This document shows, in pieces, positions 47,753 through 57,072 of a stretch of DNA of 64,000 nt; position 1 is the stretch's first letter; each line of letters starts with the position of its first letter. Made by a program: the position numbers and the translations under genes. The DNA lies in NCBI GenBank assembly GCA_022059125.1, contig JAEUWY010000015.1:124001-188000 (forward strand), in the 5' to 3' direction. The DNA comes from Corynespora cassiicola (lineage: Eukaryota; Ascomycota; Dothideomycetes; Pleosporales; Corynesporascaceae). The notes below the pieces were generated by a model. That model searched no databases. It worked only from the letters and a program-made list of their open reading frames with translations, and was not told the origin of the DNA.

Positions 47753-47792
47753 AGCGATACGGGCGATACAGGCGATACGGGCGATACACGCA
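47753..47792 (+). repeat. Nine-base tandem repeat GCGATACGG
   Basis: Four adjoining copies of GCGATAC plus two bases. Short simple repeat in gene-free GC-rich DNA. Confidence 0.7.
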
Positions 47793-48075
47793 GGCAGCGG
47801 ACCGTCGTGGGCGGTGATTCGCGGCGAGGGGCGCGGCTGGCGGGCGCGGGGCGGGGAAACAAAGGACCGCCGGGTGCGTCAGCGGTATTGCAGCGGTAAT
47901 CTTGACTGCGACGGGACGGCAGGGTGCGGCGGCCAGAGCCCCCTAGCGGCGGGGGCGCGTGAATGGCCAAGAGCAGGGCACAGCCTCCTTGTGCTTGCGT
48001 TGCAGGGCCCCATCTGCCATCGCCCGTGCAGCCAGAGCGAACCTCGAAGCCGTGAGGCTGCCGGGCCAAATTGAT

Positions 48076-49360
48076 TGCGCTTCGCTGCGCTGCCACGCTT
48101 CCCACCTCTGCCACTGCCACTGCACTGCTCTGCTCTGCTCTGCTCTGCTCTCCCCAAAAGCCCTCTGCTCCCTGGCCTCCTCCCCGGCCACCCGCCACGC
48201 GCCTCCTCTTGCGTCGACCGCCTGCAGCGCCATCCGTGGCCCGTGTGTGCTTCCCCGTGGTCGTCCTGGTCCTGGTCCTGGTCCTGGTGGTTTGTCCCAG
48301 CCACAGCTCTCGTCATCGGAGCCTCTGCTCTTCGCTCCCAACCCAGCCCAGCACCACCACACCTGCACCCACCCTCCACACGCCGCCTGCGCACCGCCAG
48401 CTCCAGTCCGCCTTCGGGTCGCGCTCGCTGCCACGCCAGACGCTCCACCGCGACGCCTGCCCCGGCTCCTCGTTGGCCGTCTGCTCCAGCCGCTGCCCCG
48501 CCGCCGCCGACGAATCGCCTTCGGTCTGCGCTGCCTCAGCTAAGCCTCACCTGCGCTGAAGCGCCTCGACAGCACCCGCCATCCACCGTGCCAGCTGCGT
48601 GCCCGCTCCTCCCAGCTGCTTGCACCGCGTCCACCCAGCTGTCCTCGCCCTCTGCTCGCCTCCCGCCCAATCCCACCCTGTCCGCCATTGTCTGCGAGCT
48701 GCCTCCGCCCGCCCTGCTGCACGCCTGCACGCCCGCACGCCCGCACGCCCGCTGCTGTCGCGCCGCCGTTCCTGGCCCTCCGTTTGTGGCCATTTCGCGG
48801 CAGATCACCTTGGCTCCACCGCCGTCGCTACCACGAGACTCAGCTTCCGTCCCGTCGCAACCGCGAGTCGTGCCTCCTTCTCCCTCCCTCTTCTGTATCG
48901 CGAGGCATTGACTCTGCCCGACCCTGTTCGACCCTGTTCCTCCGCCCCGGCTGCCCCCGGCCGCACTCTCATTGCCCTCAGCACCCCTTCCGCACCCTCC
49001 CCAGCGTCACCCTGCACCCTTCTGGCCTTGCGCGGCACCGCAAAAGCTGGCTCGTTCACGCATCAAGTCTATCTGGAGAATCTGCTGGCGGCGCATGCTG
49101 CCATGAACACGGACCGACCGTGAACTGGACGACGGCACAAACGTGCTCCGATTGAGTATTTGACATCAAAACAAAAGGTGTGTAGTCTCCCCCGTAACCC
49201 AGTCCTCTGCCCTCCGCCCGCCGCCCGGGCAAGGCGCGACAGAGCATGCACGTCATGCCCAGTGTCGACGTCCCCTAAGCGAGTGGCCTGGTGAATGGCG
49301 CTGACGGTGTGGTCCCTCGCAGAAATATATCCATTACATTCCCAAACACCCACTCCCCCC
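48076..49360 (+). promoter_or_regulatory. Pyrimidine-rich promoter/leader of the C2H2 gene
   Basis: More than 1 kb of CT-rich sequence, including tandem CTCTG (48125-48151) and TCCTGG repeats, leads up to the C2H2 factor. A probable 5'-UTR intron runs from a GTGTGT donor at about 49178 to a CTCGCAG acceptor at 49321, just before the ATG at 49361. Long CT-rich leaders are common on regulatory genes of filamentous ascomycetes. Several ATGs lie in this stretch and could act as upstream open frames if transcribed. Confidence 0.45.
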
Positions 49361-51286
49361 ATGGCTGCCTCCGCTAGAGCGATAACGCCATCCGCAGACC
49401 CATTCAACAGGCCTTCGACGCCGGGTTCTGCTATGCGAAATTCAAACTCGGGCGCGACCTTTGGCACCCACCTGACAAAGTCTCCGCGCGCCCTCTCTCC
49501 GCAGCCGCTCACCGGAGCCACCGCCCTCGCCGACGAGCGTCGTCTGCGCGAGCACGACGCAGCACACGGCACAAGCCCCAACCCGAACGTAGCCGCTGTC
49601 CAGAGCCTCATCGGCGCTAGCAACCACGCCGCCATGAGCCGTCCCAAGGACGCGCCACCCGAGCCCGCCCAGATGAGCGCGCCCCTCGAGAAGGTTGCAA
49701 AGTCGCTCGTCATCCCCGAGCATGGCAACGGTGAGGCCATGCAGACAAGCCCCGTGAGCCTCTCGAGCTTTGGCTCCGCAGACTCGACCACTGCACCCAC
49801 TGCCACTGCCACCGACGCCACCGCTGGCCCCATGAACATTTCCGGCCAAGAAGGCGCGCCCCCGCCGCAACCACCGCAACACCAGCAGCAGCAGCAGCAG
49901 CAGCAGCAACAGCCACAGCCACAGCCACAGCAGCACCACCACCAGCCGATTGCGCCGAACCCGGGCGATGTACCCAGCAACAGAGCCTTCACCTTCCCGG
50001 GCCCGCTCCCGCCAGAGGTGCACGATCCCCGCGCGCCGACGCGCCAGATGAGTCTGCCTGGCTATCCGCAAAATAGCCCCAAGTCGCCCTCGGCGAAGCG
50101 CCACAAGTGCCCATACTGCTCCACCGACTTTACGCGACACCACAACCTGAAGAGCCATCTTCTGACGCACAGTCAAGAAAAGCCCTATGAATGTCCTACA
50201 TGCCAAGCCCGTTTCCGCCGTCTGCATGACTTGAAACGCCACACGAAACTTCACACTGGAGAACGGCCACACACTTGCCCCAAGTGTGGCCGCAGGTTCG
50301 CTCGCGGCGATGCCCTAGCCCGGCACAACAAGGGCCAGGGTGGCTGCGCAGGCCGACGTTCCAGTTTCGGTATCGATGACCCCGATGCGGGCGATGTCAA
50401 GGGTGAAGACGCCATGGACGGCGTTCTCTACCACCAGGAGCGTGATGGCGAGGGAGACGACGACGACGAGAATGGACGCCGCATCAGTGAGCCAGCGCGT
50501 AAGAGGCAAAACACCGGAAACTCTACGCAAGGTCCGTATCATCATCACTCCAGCACTTACCCGCCCATTGCTGCCAGCCGGGCTCAGATGGGCCACAACA
50601 ACATGCGCCCGTTGTACCCTCCCGGCTCAAACGGTCCCTCGCGCGATCAGTCTACTAACATTTCGCCAAAAATAGCGCCCTCGAGCATTTCGTCGCTGCA
50701 CTATAACTCGAACCAGCCGAATGTCTTTAGTCAGGGCGGCATGACGGAAAGTCCCAAGCCAATCTCTCCTGGTCAACAAGAACACCACCGTCTTGGCGCC
50801 CACGAGGGTAGCATTCCGGGCCCACGCTCGCCAAACATGTCACAGCAGATGCACCAGCAGAATTTCGCCCGCGGTGCTGGCCGAGGCTCTTCGCCCATGG
50901 GCCTGGCACCCCCCCACCCCAGCAGCGGTCCGCACCTCCCTTCATTGCCGGGCTTGAACCCCATGATCCCGAAGCAGGGCTCTCAGGGCGGCAAAGCCGG
51001 TGCTCCCAACGCCATGCAGCATCAGCAAATGGCTGCCCCGGGTACCGCATCGCAGCCGGGCAGCATGTCGAGCCATGGAGCCAGCAGTGGAGGTAGCATG
51101 CGCGAGGTCATGGGCAACCAAGGAATCGACATGTGGTCCTATGTGCGTGATATGGAAGCTCGCATGGCCCGCATGGAAAAGGAGCACGAAAACAAAATGT
51201 CATCGTTACAGGACGAGGTCACCACCCTACGTGCCCAACTGGCCCAGCAGCACGCCCAATCGACCTCGCAGCAACAGGGCCAGTAA
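49361..51286 (+). CDS. C2H2 zinc-finger transcription factor
   Basis: Single coding exon of 641 residues. Three zinc fingers lie at about 249-335: CPYCSTDFTRHHNLKSHLLTH, CPTCQARFRRLHDLKRHTKLH in part, and CPKCGRRFARGDALARH, whose last ligand seems to be a Cys (QGGC). Linkers of the TGERP type join fingers two and three. Upstream are a Ser/Thr/Ala-rich region and a Gln run (about 175-200) encoded by CAG repeats. Downstream are an acidic patch (DGEGDDDDENG) and a Pro/Ser/Gln-rich region. A C-terminal coiled coil of about 45 residues (MEARMARMEKEHENKMSS) could mediate dimerisation. An in-frame ATG at 49295 probably lies within a 5'-UTR intron. I recognise it as a conserved fungal C2H2 regulator but cannot name it. 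Confidence 0.85.
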   Translation: MAASARAITPSADPFNRPSTPGSAMRNSNSGATFGTHLTKSPRALSPQPLTGATALADERRLREHDAAHGTSPNPNVAAVQSLIGASNHAAMSRPKDAPPEPAQMSAPLEKVAKSLVIPEHGNGEAMQTSPVSLSSFGSADSTTAPTATATDATAGPMNISGQEGAPPPQPPQHQQQQQQQQQQPQPQPQQHHHQPIAPNPGDVPSNRAFTFPGPLPPEVHDPRAPTRQMSLPGYPQNSPKSPSAKRHKCPYCSTDFTRHHNLKSHLLTHSQEKPYECPTCQARFRRLHDLKRHTKLHTGERPHTCPKCGRRFARGDALARHNKGQGGCAGRRSSFGIDDPDAGDVKGEDAMDGVLYHQERDGEGDDDDENGRRISEPARKRQNTGNSTQGPYHHHSSTYPPIAASRAQMGHNNMRPLYPPGSNGPSRDQSTNISPKIAPSSISSLHYNSNQPNVFSQGGMTESPKPISPGQQEHHRLGAHEGSIPGPRSPNMSQQMHQQNFARGAGRGSSPMGLAPPHPSSGPHLPSLPGLNPMIPKQGSQGGKAGAPNAMQHQQMAAPGTASQPGSMSSHGASSGGSMREVMGNQGIDMWSYVRDMEARMARMEKEHENKMSSLQDEVTTLRAQLAQQHAQSTSQQQGQ

Positions 51287-52650
51287 AAATTGGCCAGTGC
51301 ATTCGGCTTGCGCCGTCGCCTTGCAAAGCCCATCTCCCGGGAGCCATGGAGCAGCATCCTGGATACCCGGTCGAGGCAGGCCGCGTAAAGTAAGCGACGA
51401 ATACTGGAATACGTGTACCACCATACAAGCACGACTACGTATTTGGCATTCATAATGCAGATCATGTTATGACATGAAAACTATTCCATCATAGCGGTTA
51501 GGAGTCGGTCGATATCCCGAGTCCCATATACGGTAGGGCTCATCGTTCTGTCGGTGTTCCGGAAAATTGCGCGGAGGATACAAAAGAAGTGAAACTCTTG
51601 GGTCATCTTCTGCGGTTGGCGAGGCCAAGGTAGAAAGCTACGATACTCGTCACGCCTTGACAGTACGCGGAGTACCGCTCCCGTACTTGAAAAGTATCTC
51701 GATTATCTGTTTGGTTCCCTTGTGCGACAATTGATCATCTGGTTTGGCCGTCATCTCTCTGTATATTATAGCGTCTGGTTTTTTTTTTTTCCTTGTTGGT
51801 TTTGTACTCGTCATTCGCTCACTCCCTCAGCCTGGCGTTTGCTTCTCTGGAGCGATCCGGAGGACCGGCAGGTTTGTACAGTCGAGGCACAAGATTACCC
51901 AAGATTACCCCGTTTCCATGTCTCTTTTATATTCTCATGTTTCTTTGTCTCCCCTTCTCCAAGTTCTGGGCTCTACGTACAAGGATGGACTGGGTGGAAG
52001 GGATCGGTCTTTGGGGCCTTGTCTCGTTCTGCGTGATACCTTTTAAGCGATAAGGGCATTAAGATGGATGAACCAGGATGAATACGACGGTAGTGTACGT
52101 ATGAATGGAGAATAGTTTCATTTGCCAATAGCCTGGTGCCTGGCCCTGTGTATTGTCTCTGGTGATGTAATGGCAGACTAACTGGAGAGGGACGCATGTC
52201 CGCTCCGCCTGGCATCCATTTGCCCGGCTACTATCCTCCATCCAAGCAAGCAGGCCATGGCCTCGGACGTGTACAACGAAGCCTGTTGGCATCGTGGTGA
52301 CATCTCGGTCTAATCTAATCAGCTCAAGATACCAAGGTGTCTATAGGGCCGATGAAAATTTCATGCAGACGACAGAATGCCGGGACCTCTCCAGAAAACG
52401 ACTCACTGACCACGCAAATCCCGAAGCTGAGGTTCAACCCTGATGAGGATGGGGGGGGGAGGGCGCTGGTGCGCCACCCGGATCTGACCTCGGGAGCAAC
52501 GACGCAGGATCACGTGACGCGGAGGTTTGTGGTGCCGACGTCATCCCCGCGCTAAACCGCATGCCGCATTTTTCGGCCGCCGCTCCAAAATTTTGGAGAG
52601 AGCTCGCGTTTTCGCGACAGAAGGCTGCACCGTCACTTTGAGCACCCGCC
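51287..52650. other. Intergenic region
   Basis: 3' flank of the C2H2 gene and promoter of YTM1, both on the plus strand. It includes a T run near 51780 and a pyrimidine-rich stretch from 51780 to 51960. No gene is supported. Confidence 0.5.
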
Positions 52651-54162
52651 ATGGAGTCGAATGTTGCAGAGGTCAAGGTGCCGATCCGGCTCACCACGCG
52701 TGATGCAGAGATTCAACTCGAGGAGGATCCCGGAACGCTGTTGGTGCAGACGAGTAAGTGGTTGAAGAAATTCTGGATGGGCGGCGCATGTGCATGCACA
52801 CTGCACACTGCACACTTGTCCGGGCTGGGGGTTTTTTGGGTGGTATACTGACGAAGAATAGCTCTGAACCGTTACAAGCTCTCGTCTCTCGTCAATGATT
52901 TGCTCCACCGGGAAAAGCCCATTCCGTTCGATATCCTGATCAATGGCCAATTCTTGCGCACTTCAATCGATGAATTCCTCACGCAGAATGGAATCAGCGC
53001 CGAAACGACGCTGAATATCGAGTACACGCGCGCGCTGGTACCGCCGCTCAACGTGACCAGCTTCGAGCACGACGATTGGGTCTCTGCGGTCGACGTACTG
53101 ACGGCAAGCTCGGCGGCCGGCGCATGGAGCGGAGGTGTGCAGAGCGGTCAAGAGAGGATCCTGACGGCGAGCTACGACGGGCTCGTGCGGGTGTGGAACA
53201 CGTCTGGCGACGTGCTGGCGACGTCGTCGCCGCCGAACAACGGCGGCCGGATAACGAGCCTGAAGAGCGCAAAGTGGCTCTCGGACAAGAAGATTGTGGC
53301 CGCGGGCCTCGACAACACGGTCCGCGTGTACAAGTACGACGACGACTCCCGCACCATTGCGCCCGCGCTTGAGCTCTTTAACCACCGCTGGGGCGTCGAG
53401 GACGTCGCAGTCCACGGCCCTTCGAACCGCATCCTGTCCGCCTCGTCCGATACCACCATCTCCCTCTTCTCGAGCACTGCAAAGGACGCCCCCGCCGCGC
53501 CCTCGTCCCTCCTCCCAACCTCGACCGCCGCATCCAACAAGCGCCAAAAGCTCTCCAAGCCCGACAAGACCATCCCCTCGCGCGGCGCCCTGGCCACGTT
53601 TGCAGGCCACTCAGCCCCCGTCTCCAGCGTCATGTTCAAGCCAGATGACGCGACCGTCGCCTACTCGGCGTCCCACGACCACACGCTCAAGACGTGGGAC
53701 TTGCCCACCGCCTCGTGCGTCGACACGCGCACCACCGGCCACGCCCTCCTCTCCCTCTCCGCCCTCCCCTCCCTCCACCTCGTCGCAACCGGCACCTCGG
53801 CCCGCCACATCACCCTCGTCGACCCCCGCGCCTCTGCCACCCAGATCGCAGCCATGACCCTGCGCGGCCACAAGAACGCAGTCGTCGCCCTCGACACGGA
53901 CCCCGGCTCCGAGTACGGCCTCGTGTCCGGCTCCCACGACGGCACGGCTCAGATTTGGGACGTGCGCAATGTGAGGCCCTCGGCCGCCCATGGCGAGGGG
54001 CAGGTGGGCGAGAGTGTGTATACGGTTTCTAGGGAGAGCGGGGTGGGGAGGTCGAGTGGGGAGGGGGTCAAGGTGTTTGGAGTGAGGTGGGAGGACGAGG
54101 TTGGAATTTTGTCCGTGGGTGAGGATAAGAGGGTACAGATCAATCGGGCGGTGGGGTCGTAG
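52651..54162 (+). CDS. YTM1: Ribosome biogenesis WD40 protein Ytm1
   Basis: Component of the Nop7-Erb1-Ytm1 (PeBoW) complex needed for 60S subunit and 27S pre-rRNA maturation in the nucleolus. Two exons (52651-52753, 52862-54162) encode 467 residues, the usual size. The N-terminal NLE domain (about residues 8-80) begins VKVPIRLTTRD and continues LNRYKLSSLVNDLL, FDILINGQFLRTSIDEFL. It is the part recognised by the AAA-ATPase Rea1/midasin. A beta-propeller of about seven WD repeats follows (RILTASYDGLVRVWN, TVAYSASHDHTLKTWD, GLVSGSHDGTAQIWD). The start is a good-context ATG. It converges on TRM112. Confidence 0.94.
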
Positions 54163-54794
54163 ATGTAAAGTGTTTGGATTTGGGGGGGGATAAGACGAGA
54201 AAGAGAAGATGGAAAAGTTTTATAGAGGGCGCCTGGGCGTTGGGGCGTCGGCTGACTGACTGAAGGTTGATAGATACCAGCTAGTCAATGCATGTTTATA
54301 TATATCTTCGTATCGAAACGTCTGGGGCAGTGTATTGGCATCAATGGTGCCGGGTCGTGTCTCTTCTCTCAAGGCTGGGATATCACAAGTCTTCTTCCAG
54401 CAGATAGACCCTATGACAACACTTGTCACAGTCTAGTCCCAAAAGACGGTAAATGGCTGAGCACTGCTGTTGTGAGTTTGAGTATATGCAAAGATTCGAC
54501 CATGTAAAAGTAGCGTCTCTACACCGAATGCGCCTGAACTGTTTTTGCTTTCTTTTCCTGGATCCCATTCCGCCGCCTTCAGAGTCCTCGCACAGCCATT
54601 GAAGATGCCCTACCACCATCTCCCCATCTCTCCCACCACAACTCCAGTATATGCAAAAGGGTATCATATCTTCGTCCCTCTCATTCCCACGCTCCCCACA
54701 TCTCCATCTTCCTCCTCCCACGCAACCCCCCATTCCCCATTCCCCCATCTTCCCATCTCGAAAAAAAACCATCCCTCTCAACATATCCCTTTCC
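54163..54794. other. Convergent intergenic region
   Basis: Shared 3' flank of YTM1 and TRM112. The TRM112 side is strongly pyrimidine-rich on the plus strand. No gene is supported. Confidence 0.5.
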
Positions 54795-55341
54795 TCACAC
54801 CAAATGCGCCGGCAGCAAGAAATTCGCAACCCCCTCCTTGACCGCGTACTCGTGCCCGCAGTTCCCGCACACGAGCTTGCCCTCGCGCACGCACGTCTCG
54901 AGCAGCACCCTGTGCAAGTCCCGCGCCGTCTGCGAGGGCTCCGACTCGTCTGCGTCTTCGGCGTCGGCGTCCTTTGCGTCCGAGGGGTTTTGCAGCAGGT
55001 CTTCGCGGGTCGGGGGCGTGGGGGGCAGGTCCGGGAGGCCGAGCTGGGAGCGTTAGCCGTGGGTGGTTCTGTTTGCGGGCGGGGTGGGCAGACAGGATAG
55101 GCAGAGGAGAGGTAATGGAGGGGAAGCAAGGCGTAGAGGGCAGGGGAGCACATACCTCCTTTGCAATCCCCCGCAGCTCCTCCCACATGAGGCGCGGCAG
55201 GATGTTTTGCAGGAACGCGAGGTTAAAGTCGGCCTCTACGATTTCGAGCTCGGCGTCGCGCGGGTGCAGGGGGAAGGAGGCGGGGGAGGTTTTGCAGGAT
55301 TTGATGGCGCAGGTGAGGAAGTTGAGGGTGAGGAGCTTCAT
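54795..55341 (-). CDS. TRM112: Trm112 methyltransferase activator
   Basis: Small zinc protein that activates and stabilises several methyltransferases (Trm9, Trm11, Mtq2, Bud23) acting on tRNA, the release factor eRF1 and 18S rRNA. Two exons (55341-55156, 55043-54795) encode 144 residues. The start MKLLTLNFLTCAIKSC and the C-terminal LVCGNCGHEYAVKEGVANFLLP are diagnostic. The zinc ligands visible are the Cys at about 11 and 16 and the C-terminal CGNC pair. The intron has a GCTAACG branch site. An acidic insertion (DAKDADAEDADESEPS) lies in the middle. Confidence 0.94.
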
Positions 55342-57072
55342 TTTGGTAGGCGGGGGGGTTTTTTTGGCTCCTGTGCGGATTGGCTCGAGGGTTTGTTTGG
55401 GGTGGAGGGTGGGAGATTGGGGTAAGGGATTGGAAGGGCGAGTGGTAGGGGCCGTTGGGTGGGCGCAGTGGAGCGGGCGTCGAGGGATGGGTGGTGATGC
55501 GAGTTGGAGGGTTGCGGGCGAGGATAATTTTTGGTGGTGGGGTTATCGATAAGCGCGGTTGAGACGCGTAGAACCTCGGAGGTGAGATTATTTCAAGAGC
55601 TCTGGAGTATTTGGTCTTTGGTACGATTTAGCGATCCAGCATTACTCATGGTTCGTTATTGTTCATAGAATAGCCATTGCCGCGACGTTCCATGATGCTT
55701 TGCTGTTCGCGGTTCATCCTCGCAATGCGCTGTGGATTCAAGCAGCGCTCGAAAGGCCGCAGTATGCGCAATGCAATGCATATGTCAGTTTTTTCCTAGC
55801 TCAATTGATCGCATAGAAAGCTTTTCTATTTTAAAACTAAGTTACTTAGTAGTTTCTGGAGATGTGTGCAATGATCACGACCAGCATCTTTTCAGCAGAG
55901 CATCAGCTATGCGGCTCAGACGGTACAACACTGTTTAGTTATTCTAATAGGAGTATACAGAAACTCATTACTTGGGATGAAGGATGTATACCACTTATGT
56001 ATTTTAATGTATTCTCTGGAGCTTTATTATTTCCCCAGCGTTGTGGATGAATTTATTCGCGACATAATGTAATCCTCAAATTGGAAATTGTTCAAAAATA
56101 CATGGATACGAATGTGATCAACAGATACTGTATATTACTTCATATTGAGTGTCCTCTAGTTTTCTGATATCGAAAGTATCTAGAAAGAATGCCTAATCCC
56201 CGCAGGGCATTCCTTCAGTGTTGATGCTTCGCAGATGTAACAATCACCAAACGCTCCATGTGAGCAAGCACAGGACAAGGTACGATAATACTAAGACAAG
56301 AATGAAAGCAAGGTCAGAACACCAGAAGGCGAAATCTGAAAGAAGAATGCAAAGCCAAAAAAAATTAGAAACTCCGTAACCCCTCAAATTCAGGTGGTGG
56401 CTCGGAGTGTCAGGATCCACGAGATACAGACTTTGGCCAAACTCCCCAATAGCAAAAAAAGAATTCGAATCAGGTAGATGCGTCATTCGGGAGTCGAACC
56501 CGAGTCCCTTGCTTGGAAGGCAAGGATGATAACCGCTACACTAATAACGCTTGTTGTTGATGTATGAAAGTTCTATTAAATAAGATATATTGCTTAATTC
56601 AGAATTGAAGCTAAATTGAATCAATGACCGAAACCTAAAGACACCTCATGTTCAAAGCACGAAGCGATTTTCACGCACAAGATCGACGCTAGACCTCAAA
56701 GGCCCGCAACGACTCGGTAGGCGAGGCTAGTACAGCACAGGCTCGGCCGAGCAGAGTAGAACTTCAAAGTCAGCGAACCTTGGGAGTTGAGCGGCGATTC
56801 ACTGCCCTGGGATAGCGCTTCAGGAAGGCAATTCTCTTTGTTCTCTTTTGCTTTGGCTTTGTACTATAACCATTGCCCACTTGGCTCTCGCGCCTCAGAG
56901 GCTTGCGCAAACGCGTCACTGGCATCAATGAACTAGGCAGTATTCCTGTACAGTATTCCCGTGCACTATCTGGATATTTCTTTCTTTGTGCACGAATCAA
57001 CACCTTGATTATTGCGTATTGTGATCACATGATGAGATCGCATTCTGAGCACCGAAAAGTTACATGCGCGTC
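55342..57072. other. Intergenic region with one tRNA gene
   Basis: Outside the tRNA, no gene is supported. 55.6-56.3 kb is AT-rich and broken by stops. 56.6-57.0 kb shows small open frames only. Confidence 0.5.
56480..56550 (-). tRNA. tRNA-Gly (anticodon TCC)
   Basis: 71-base cloverleaf without intron on the minus strand. The acceptor stem pairs GCGTTAT with ATGACGC (one G-T). The D arm contains TAGCGGTTATCA. The anticodon stem CTTGC/GCAAG encloses loop CTTCCAA, giving anticodon TCC for GGA glycine codons. The T arm is TCGGG-TTCGACT-CCCGA. A/T-rich sequence follows downstream, as expected for RNA polymerase III termination. Confidence 0.92.

Larger units (their letters stand above)
43346..49360. 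other. Six-kilobase region without recognised genes
   Basis: No gene is supported. 43.6-44.95 kb holds cluster C of the dispersed repeat. 45-48 kb is GC-rich, with long overlapping open frames on both strands that are chance products of composition; it contains G-rich and GCGATAC minisatellites. 48.08-49.3 kb is pyrimidine-rich and probably the promoter and leader of the C2H2 gene. Confidence 0.5.

Noticed and set aside
46407..47789. Several long overlapping frames on both strands
   Set aside because: GC-rich, low-complexity DNA with chance open frames; no splice structure or domain.
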